5,129 bases of DNA from CAZVIK01 sp964627045 (GTDB lineage: Bacteria; Acidobacteriota; Terriglobia; Bryobacterales; Bryobacteraceae). Below, one piece after another: positions 1 through 5,129 of this stretch. The notes below the pieces were generated by a model. The model worked only from the letters and a program-made list of their open reading frames with translations, searched no databases and had not been told where the DNA came from. The stretch spans positions 1 to 5,129 of the forward strand of contig CAZVIK010000265.1 of the NCBI GenBank assembly GCA_964627045.1, given 5' to 3'. The position numbers were made by a program, and so were the translations under genes. The stretch's first letter is position 1, and each line of letters starts with the position of its first letter.

Positions 1-2349
1 CGGTCCAGTACTTCGACCATTCCCACGTTGGCCCATCAGGCCATGGTGAAGACCGGGGACTTTAGTGGCCTCGGCACCGCCGTGTACGACCCCTTCACTC
101 TTGTGCCAGGCCCGAACAACACGCAGGTGCGGGCCGCCTTTCCGGGCGGGAGGATTCCCACAGAGCGCCTCGATCCCGCCGCTGGCAAGGTCATCGGCCT
201 TCTCCCCGCCCCGACCTCCTCGGCGGCGACTCGGAACTTCACGTTCAATCCGAAGGCCGAACAGCGCGTCGACCAGTTTGACGTCCGTCTGGACCAGTAC
301 CTGTTTGCGGCGGATCGCGTGTTCTTCAAATACAGCTATGACAATTCCAAGGGCATCAACCCCGGGATCGTTCCGGCGATATCCAGCACCGGAATTCCGA
401 TCGGGCCCTACCTGGCGAGCGATTGGGGCCAGATCGCGACGCTAAAGAATTGGTCGGCAGGCCTGAACTACACCAGGGTGCAGGGGGCCAACGTAGTGAA
501 CGAGACACGGCTTGGCGCCATCCGCTGGAACCAGCTCTTCGCGCCGTTGAACGTGGGGTACCAGACTGCGGCGGCCGTCGGGATCCCTGGAGTCAATATC
601 AGTGATCGCTCGGACGGACTGCCTGACCTCAACGTCAGCGGATTCGTCGGCCTCGGAGAGGGGAGCCAGTACCCGGAGAGGGCGCCGACGATCTCCTACC
701 AGGTGGACGATGTCCTGACGGTCGTGAAGGGCGCTCACACCCTAAAGTTCGGGGGCAACTTTATCCGGCACGTCTTTAACGGATTCTCTGTGAGATCACC
801 GCGTGGGCTCTACAGTTTCAACGGCCAGTTCACGCGGCAGATCGGCGCGTCGGGCGCGCAGACGGCCCTGGCCGATTTCGCCATGGGCGCGTTCGACGGC
901 GCCAACCGAGGCCATATGGTCGGAACCTTCGGAATGCGGTTCTGGAACGCCTCAGCGTTTGCCGACGACACGTGGCGGGTCAATAGCCGCCTCACGGTGA
1001 ATTTCGGCCTGCGCTATGAACTGCAGGCCCCTGCCTACGAAACGCGGAACAATTGGGCGAACTACGACATCGTCAAGGCGCGGATCGTCCTCGCGGGACG
1101 CGACGGCAATGGCCGGAGACTGCGGGAACTCGACAGAAACAACCTGGCCCCCCGCCTTGGAGTGACCTACATGCTAACCAAGGACGCCAAGACCGTTCTG
1201 CGAACCGGCTTCGGCATGTCCTTCGTGGAGTCGTTCAACGCCGGCAAGCAGCTATACCAGAACCTCCCATTCGCCTTCCAGCAGGTGTTTACGACGGACC
1301 AGGCCGCGGCCCCCTCCCGGCGTCTGAGTGACGGCTTCCCGACGCCGGTGGCGCCGAGTGTGACCGACATCCCGGCTCTGTCCGGCGGAAGCCCTGTCGC
1401 CTGGGACATGAACCTCCAGACACCCAAGGTCATGCAGTGGAGTCTCGGCATCCAGCGCGAACTGGTGGCGGATCTGGCTCTCGACCTCTCTTACGTGGGC
1501 ACGAGGACCCTCCTGATTCACAATCAGTTGAACCCCAACCAGTCGGTTCCGGGTGCCGGAGCCCAGGGACCGCGGCGTCCCCTGTACTCCATTAACCCGC
1601 TGGTCACCGACATCGACTACCGCACCAATTGGGGAGCTGCCAAGTACCACTCCCTCCAAGCGAAGGTGCAGAAACGGATGAGCCGTGGATTGACGGTCTC
1701 GACCGGTCTCACCTGGTCGCATAACCTCGCAAACACGAGGGGCGTTAACACCTCCACCCCTCCGCAGGACGTTCGTTGCACGCGCTGCGAATGGGGCAAC
1801 GCAGTCGAGGATCGGCGGTTGGCGTTCGTTGTCAACCATGTCTATGAACTGCCATTCGGTGCCGGCCGCGAGTTTGTGAAATCGGGGCCGCTTTCGTACA
1901 TCATCGGCAACTGGGATGTGTCCGGAGTGTGGACGATGTACACGGGATCCTATATCACCCCCACACTCGCCAGTGCGGTTTCGAACTCCGCCGGTGGCGG
2001 CCCCCAGAGACCGGATCGAATTAAGGACGGCAACCTGCCGTCTAGCCAGCGGTCGATCGACCGGTGGTTTGACATCGCGGCCTTTGCTAGCCCTCGGCAA
2101 TACACCTTCGGAAACGCCGGGAAAGGCATAGTCGAGGGCCCCGGTTACTTCAACGCGGACTTGGGTGTGCAGCGCCTCTTCCAGATCAGGGAAGACTGGA
2201 GACTCAGCTTGCGTTGGGAGATGTTCAACGCTACCAACCATCCCAACTTTGCACCGCCGAATGCAGTGATCGGGAACTCGAGTGCCGGCCAGATCAGCAG
2301 CACGGCGGCGGCCCGAATCATGCAGCTAGCTTTGAAGATGAGCTTCTGA
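1..2349 (+). CDS. TonB-dependent receptor, Oar-like (acidobacterial type), 5'-truncated by the window edge
   Basis: Outer-membrane beta-barrel transporter that would import a large or scarce ligand using TonB/ExbB/ExbD energy. The frame is open from base 1, so the TTG at 28 is an internal codon and not the start; 782 residues are visible. Family members usually have about 1000-1200 residues, so roughly 250-300 are probably missing: signal peptide, carboxypeptidase-regulatory-like domain and most of the plug. Visible family marks, in order: the post-plug segment KTGDFSG (residues 17-23), RIPTERLDPAAGKVI, then QFDVRLDQ and DRVFFKYSYDNS where the barrel begins. After these come alternating aromatic/polar strands such as HTLKFGGNFIRH, LTVNFGLRYEL and MQWSLGIQREL, then HVYELPFG. 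The C-terminus has LRWEMFNATNHPNF and ends in a strand closing with Phe, the usual outer-membrane barrel signature. The only cysteines are a CxxC at 1777-1788. The gene lies 21 nt upstream of the isomerase-like gene. The family is certain; the ligand is unknown. Confidence 0.93.
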   Translation, partial: RSSTSTIPTLAHQAMVKTGDFSGLGTAVYDPFTLVPGPNNTQVRAAFPGGRIPTERLDPAAGKVIGLLPAPTSSAATRNFTFNPKAEQRVDQFDVRLDQYLFAADRVFFKYSYDNSKGINPGIVPAISSTGIPIGPYLASDWGQIATLKNWSAGLNYTRVQGANVVNETRLGAIRWNQLFAPLNVGYQTAAAVGIPGVNISDRSDGLPDLNVSGFVGLGEGSQYPERAPTISYQVDDVLTVVKGAHTLKFGGNFIRHVFNGFSVRSPRGLYSFNGQFTRQIGASGAQTALADFAMGAFDGANRGHMVGTFGMRFWNASAFADDTWRVNSRLTVNFGLRYELQAPAYETRNNWANYDIVKARIVLAGRDGNGRRLRELDRNNLAPRLGVTYMLTKDAKTVLRTGFGMSFVESFNAGKQLYQNLPFAFQQVFTTDQAAAPSRRLSDGFPTPVAPSVTDIPALSGGSPVAWDMNLQTPKVMQWSLGIQRELVADLALDLSYVGTRTLLIHNQLNPNQSVPGAGAQGPRRPLYSINPLVTDIDYRTNWGAAKYHSLQAKVQKRMSRGLTVSTGLTWSHNLANTRGVNTSTPPQDVRCTRCEWGNAVEDRRLAFVVNHVYELPFGAGREFVKSGPLSYIIGNWDVSGVWTMYTGSYITPTLASAVSNSAGGGPQRPDRIKDGNLPSSQRSIDRWFDIAAFASPRQYTFGNAGKGIVEGPGYFNADLGVQRLFQIREDWRLSLRWEMFNATNHPNFAPPNAVIGNSSAGQISSTAAARIMQLALKMSF

Positions 2350-2353
2350 GCCT

Positions 2354-2362
2354 GGGAGGTGA
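2354..2362 (+). promoter_or_regulatory. Strong Shine-Dalgarno that decides the start of the isomerase-like gene
   Basis: GGGAGGTGA matches the 16S anti-Shine-Dalgarno almost completely and lies 8 nt before the ATG at 2371. A GTG at 2359 is in the same frame, but it sits inside this ribosome-binding site and has no good site of its own. The ATG is therefore the better start, and it also places the twin arginines at residues 6-7, as expected for a Tat leader. Confidence 0.8.
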
Positions 2363-2370
2363 CACGAGAG

Positions 2371-3414
2371 ATGGCCGCGTATAGTAGGCGAACCATGCTT
2401 GCAACCCTTGGTGCTTACGTCACAGCCCTTAAGGCTGCGCCGCAACCACCCGTCAAGATCGGTGTAGACCTTTACAGCATCCGCCTGAATAATTGGACGC
2501 CGGTTCAGTACTTGGATTATCTATCCAAGATCGATGTCCAGGTCGCGCATCTGTCGGCCGCACGCGAACTCAGCCCGATTCTCACGAATGAAGCCGCGCT
2601 CAAAGAGGTGCGATCGCATGCGCAGGGCTTAGGCATCGGGTTGGAGGTGGCCATGGGCTCCGTGTGCCCCACCGCCAAAGAGTTCAACCCGAAACTGGGG
2701 ACTGCGGAGGAACAGATCACCCGGGTCTTAAACGCCGCCCGCGTTTTGGGCGCACCCGTGGTGCGCGTCTTCCTTGGAGCCGCCAGCGAGCGTGCCAAGG
2801 CCATGCCGATCGAAACGCACATGGAGAGCACCGTCCGTGTGTTTCGCAACTTGCGGCAGCGGATCCTGGACTCCGGGGTAAGGGTTGCCATGGAGAACCA
2901 CGGAGACTTCCAGGCGCGTGAACTCAAGGCGATGGTCGAAGAGACCGGGAAGGACATCCTCGCCGTTTGTCTGGATTCGGGAAACCCGCCCTACGTCATG
3001 GAGGACCCGCAGCTCACACTGGAGATGCTGGCGCCCTATACGGTGACCAGCCACATCCGGGACACCGCCGTCTGGCGGACCCCGGAAGGTGTCGCCGTGC
3101 AGTGGGTTCGCGTGGGAGACGGGAGCGTAGGTCTCGCGGAATGGATCCGCAACTATATCCGCCTGTGTCCGGGGATCGCGGTCTCGATCGAGAACATCGT
3201 CTCGTCGGCGCCGCAGGTTCATCGTGTATATGACACGGCATACTGGGACTCCTTTCCCAAGATGCCGGCATGGGAGTTCGCGAGATTCCTCGCGATTGCG
3301 GAACGGGGTAGGCCCGCCCCTCCGATAACCCCGGTCCCGGGCCGCAGTCCCGGCGCGCAACAGTGTGAGGACTTGGAAGCGTCAATTCGGGAAGTCAGGA
3401 GGATTCTGGGATGA
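2371..3414 (+). CDS. Sugar phosphate isomerase/epimerase family protein (xylose-isomerase-like TIM barrel), putative Tat substrate
   Basis: Predicted metal-dependent TIM-barrel enzyme of the xylose isomerase-like / AP-endonuclease-2 superfamily, which includes isomerases, epimerases, inosose dehydratases and some C-glycoside-cleaving enzymes. It has 347 residues from the ATG at 2371; family members usually have 260-350. The N-terminus has SRRTML (5-10) and a short hydrophobic stretch to about residue 23, resembling a twin-arginine leader without the usual Phe and with a weak core. The barrel opens with VKIGVDLYSIR (28-38). Likely metal ligands follow the family E-D-H-E pattern: Glu175 (in MENHGD), Asp202 (in LDSGN), His228 (in SHIRD) and Glu274 (in SIEN). 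GDGSVG (249-254) is also typical. Residues 313-333 are Pro/Gly-rich, followed by a short terminal helix. All four predicted ligands are present, so it is probably active. It lies 21 nt after the receptor gene and overlaps the oxidoreductase by 4 nt, suggesting they act on the same compound. Substrate and exact reaction cannot be assigned. Confidence 0.88.
   Translation: MAAYSRRTMLATLGAYVTALKAAPQPPVKIGVDLYSIRLNNWTPVQYLDYLSKIDVQVAHLSAARELSPILTNEAALKEVRSHAQGLGIGLEVAMGSVCPTAKEFNPKLGTAEEQITRVLNAARVLGAPVVRVFLGAASERAKAMPIETHMESTVRVFRNLRQRILDSGVRVAMENHGDFQARELKAMVEETGKDILAVCLDSGNPPYVMEDPQLTLEMLAPYTVTSHIRDTAVWRTPEGVAVQWVRVGDGSVGLAEWIRNYIRLCPGIAVSIENIVSSAPQVHRVYDTAYWDSFPKMPAWEFARFLAIAERGRPAPPITPVPGRSPGAQQCEDLEASIREVRRILG
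3397..3402 (+). promoter_or_regulatory. Shine-Dalgarno of the oxidoreductase gene, inside the end of the upstream gene
   Basis: AGGAGG ends 8 nt before the ATG at 3411. It lies within the last codons of the isomerase-like gene, whose stop TGA (3412-3414) overlaps that ATG as ATGA. This arrangement is typical of translational coupling and supports both the start choice and co-expression of the two enzymes. Confidence 0.75.
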
Positions 3415-4856
3415 ACCGTCGGGATTTGCTGAGAGTGACGGCCTTGGCCGGCCCGGCCGCCGGAATGGCGGTGTCAGCGCAAGAACGCCGGCCCGCGGCG
3501 GCCAGCGACCGCATGGGTGTTGCGATCATCGGCTGCGGCGGCATGGGAATGGTGAACCTAAATGACTTCCAGCGCAGCCGGGAGGTGGATATCGTAGCCG
3601 TCTGCGACGTGAATGCGCAGAATGCTGCCCAAGCGCGCGAGCGAACAGGCGGGCGCGCGGCCCCCTTTTCGGACTACCGCAAACTACTGGCGAGCAAGGA
3701 CGTCGACGCCGTCGTCATTGCCACTCCCGATCATTGGCATGCCAAGATCTTCGTGGATGCCTGTGAGGCTGGAAAAGACGTATATGTGGAGAAGCCCGTA
3801 GCCAATTCGGTCCGCGAAGGCCGCTTGATGGTGGAGACTGCCCGCCGGAGGAGCCGGGTCGTGCAGGTCGGGTTGCAGCAGCGCTCCGGCACCCATTTCC
3901 AGCGGGCGGTGAGACTGATCCAGAACGGCGAACTGGGGAAGATCCACTACGTCCACTGCTTCTATCACAGCGCGCCGCAGGCCCAGGTCGGAGAGCGCCT
4001 CGCGGCCCCAGCAACCGGCGCGCAAGCGGCGTCTCCGGAGTCGGGGACTCCAGCGGGATTGGACTGGGATTTCTGGCTTGGGCCGGCCCCGGAGGTCGCC
4101 TACACCCAGAACCGGCATCGCGGCTGGCGTTCGTTCTACGATTACGGTGGCGGCACTATGACCGACTGGGGCGTCCACGTTATTGACATCGCCCTCTGGG
4201 CGATGAGAGCCGACCACCCGCTCACCGTCACGAGCGTCGGTGGCAGGTACGCCGCACCGGACCCGGCGGACCTTTCTCGCGGAGACACGGCGGACACCCA
4301 GGTGGCCCTGTACGAGTTTCCTGGATTCCTTCTTCAATTCTCCAAACTGGCGACCAGCAGTTACGGACCGCATGGAAAGGTCGGCTCCGAGAGGTTTGGC
4401 GGTTACGGCACGCTGTTCTATGGATCATTGGGTGCGCTCTTCGTCGACCGTGCCGGGTATGAGGTCTTTCCGCAATGGACCGGGCGAACCGACCCCAATG
4501 TCACGCCGGACAGCCTTGGAGAGTGGGGGCAGTGGATCACGGACCGTACCGACGACAGCCTGGCGGTCAGTTCCTTCTTCACCAGCCAGCGTGTGGCCGA
4601 ACGCGGGAGCAGATCCTTCACGCACTTCCCGCATGTCCGCAACTTCTTGGAATGCGTCAAGACGCGGCAGCAGCCAATCGCTTCCCTGGAGGAGGGCCAT
4701 CATGTGACGGCCGTCTGCCAGCTCGCGAACATCTCGCTGCGGTCCCAGCAGAAACTGGTTTGGGAGGGTAAGACCGAGAGGATCATGAACCATGCCGATG
4801 CCAACAGGTTCTTGGCCCCATCCTACCGGGCCCCATGGCGCTTGGAAGGGCTATAA
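3411..4856 (+). CDS. Gfo/Idh/MocA family oxidoreductase with twin-arginine signal peptide
   Basis: NAD(P)-dependent sugar or polyol dehydrogenase, or oxidoreductase with tightly bound cofactor, of 481 residues. The leader has NRRDLLR (2-8) and a hydrophobic run ending at VSA (21-23), a good Tat signal with a plausible cleavage site near residue 23. The Rossmann domain starts at about 35: GCGGMG (41-46) is the dinucleotide loop and Asp66 ends the second strand, which favours NAD. TPDHWH (105-110) and EKP (127-129) follow. The catalytic triad expected from inositol dehydrogenase relatives is present as Lys128, Asp252 and His256, the last two in TDWGVH. An Ala/Pro-rich linker (about 188-216) precedes LDWDFWLGPAP. 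The C-terminal domain has DTADTQ (292-297), GYGTLFYGSLGALFVDR (331-347) and a YRAPWRLEGL ending, as in the exported acidobacterial/planctomycete subgroup. It overlaps the upstream gene by 4 nt. Tat export of the folded, cofactor-loaded enzyme has a precedent in Zymomonas glucose-fructose oxidoreductase. Substrate unknown; family assignment is firm. Confidence 0.95.
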   Translation: MNRRDLLRVTALAGPAAGMAVSAQERRPAAASDRMGVAIIGCGGMGMVNLNDFQRSREVDIVAVCDVNAQNAAQARERTGGRAAPFSDYRKLLASKDVDAVVIATPDHWHAKIFVDACEAGKDVYVEKPVANSVREGRLMVETARRRSRVVQVGLQQRSGTHFQRAVRLIQNGELGKIHYVHCFYHSAPQAQVGERLAAPATGAQAASPESGTPAGLDWDFWLGPAPEVAYTQNRHRGWRSFYDYGGGTMTDWGVHVIDIALWAMRADHPLTVTSVGGRYAAPDPADLSRGDTADTQVALYEFPGFLLQFSKLATSSYGPHGKVGSERFGGYGTLFYGSLGALFVDRAGYEVFPQWTGRTDPNVTPDSLGEWGQWITDRTDDSLAVSSFFTSQRVAERGSRSFTHFPHVRNFLECVKTRQQPIASLEEGHHVTAVCQLANISLRSQQKLVWEGKTERIMNHADANRFLAPSYRAPWRLEGL

Positions 4857-4937
4857 GCGTCGCGGTGCCTTCGTCCGGGGCAACCTTTGCCGCAGCATGA
4901 GCACGCGGCTTGGACTTCGCTCGTAGCAGCCACTTTT

Positions 4938-4980
4938 GCTTCGAACCGGCCTTCAGCCCGCGAAATGCTTCGACCCGGCC
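4938..4980. repeat. Short imperfect direct repeat, two 14-nt copies
   Basis: GCTTCGAACCGGCC (4938-4951) and GCTTCGACCCGGCC (4967-4980) differ at one of 14 bases and start 29 nt apart. The spacing is not a multiple of three, so it is not a simple coding repeat. The function is unknown, and it may be chance in GC-rich DNA. Confidence 0.4.
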
Positions 4981-5073
4981 CTGTGGTCCCGGCAGGGCAT
5001 CGTGCCGCTTCGGGTTGGCGTCGGCACGGCCTACCGCCTCGGCGGCGGGCGTGTCGCCGTCGATTAGACAGGT

Positions 5074-5104
5074 CGCGCGGGGACCGGACGGCGGCCCCCG
5101 CGCG
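5074..5104. repeat. GC-rich inverted repeat (9-bp perfect stem, 13-nt loop)
   Basis: CGCGCGGGG (5074-5082) is exactly complementary to CCCCGCGCG (5096-5104), with 13 bases between. All nine pairs are G-C, so the RNA hairpin would be very stable. No T-run follows on either strand, so it is not a classic intrinsic terminator. It could still stall transcription or protect a 3' end. Its position about 220 nt after the last stop fits an end-of-operon element only loosely. Confidence 0.45.
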
Positions 5105-5129
5105 GGAAGGGAAATGCTTGGTGACGCCG

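Larger units (their letters stand above)
4857..5129. other. Intergenic / edge region without a supported gene
   Basis: These 273 GC-rich bases follow the oxidoreductase stop codon. I see no T-tract terminator, no tRNA or rRNA and no recognisable protein. Two frames stay open: the + frame continuing after the TAA gives a very Arg/Pro-rich product, as expected from GC-rich noncoding DNA. A - frame from about 5127 down to a stop at 4783 is somewhat more protein-like (Lys-containing, with high third-position GC), but it has no ATG, GTG or TTG start in view, no family I recognise, and overlaps the oxidoreductase gene by 74 nt. It could be the 3' end or relic of a convergent gene lying beyond the right edge. 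Confidence 0.6.

Noticed and set aside
28..30. TTG as the true start of the receptor gene
   Set aside because: The frame is open back to base 1, the sequence there already matches the post-plug segment of the family, and no ribosome-binding site precedes it. The gene is cut by the window edge.
1252..2241. Long - strand open frame (329 codons) opposite the receptor gene
   Set aside because: It lies wholly within the receptor, which has clear family motifs throughout. The antisense product is Arg/Gly/Val-rich with no recognisable domain, as expected from GC-rich antisense DNA.
2359..2361. GTG as the start of the isomerase-like gene
   Set aside because: It lies inside the GGGAGGTGA ribosome-binding site that serves the ATG at 2371, and has no suitable site upstream.
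2728..3360. - strand open frame (210 codons) opposite the isomerase-like gene
   Set aside because: The sense strand encodes a complete enzyme with all four predicted metal ligands; the antisense product is Arg-rich and unrecognisable.
3684..4373. - strand open frame (229 codons) opposite the oxidoreductase
   Set aside because: Shadow of the real gene: no family motifs, compositionally biased, and no credible ribosome-binding site noticed.
4879..4891. Small hairpin GGCAA-CCT-TTGCC as an intrinsic terminator of the operon
   Set aside because: The stem is only 5 bp with a 3-nt loop, and no T-tract follows it.

Overview
The window is GC-rich (clearly above 60% by eye) and holds three genes in a row on the + strand, ending in a short tail with no gene I can support. 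The first gene is a large outer-membrane receptor cut off by the left edge. It belongs to the Oar-like, carboxypeptidase-regulatory-domain type of TonB-dependent receptor, a family greatly expanded in Acidobacteriota. Next come two exported sugar-metabolism enzymes of types common in Solibacter/Bryobacter-like Acidobacteriota, and also in Planctomycetota and Verrucomicrobiota. I infer a soil or sediment acidobacterium, probably Bryobacterales-like; no marker gene here proves it.

Layout: 1-2349, receptor, missing its N-terminal part (signal peptide, regulatory domain and most or all of the plug). 2371-3414, a xylose-isomerase-like TIM-barrel enzyme (sugar phosphate isomerase/epimerase superfamily) with a Tat-like N-terminus. 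3411-4856, a Gfo/Idh/MocA-family NAD(P)-dependent oxidoreductase with a clear twin-arginine leader. 4857-5129, an intergenic or edge region with a GC-rich hairpin, small repeats and no convincing gene.

The three genes look like one transcription unit. Receptor and isomerase are 21 nt apart, with a strong Shine-Dalgarno in the gap. Isomerase and oxidoreductase overlap by four bases (ATGA), with AGGAGG eight bases upstream of the second start. The likely joint role is uptake of a carbohydrate or glycoside across the outer membrane, followed by periplasmic redox and isomerisation (or lyase) chemistry on the sugar ring. Pairing an oxidoreductase with a xylose-isomerase-like barrel resembles known routes that oxidise a sugar to a keto-sugar and then rearrange or cleave it, such as C-glycoside deglycosylation or inositol catabolism. 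The substrate cannot be read from the sequence.

I see no CRISPR array, tRNA, rRNA, insertion sequence or phage gene. The most useful leads are the possibly all-periplasmic enzyme pair, a lone CxxC in an otherwise cysteine-free receptor fragment, and the unexplained tail.
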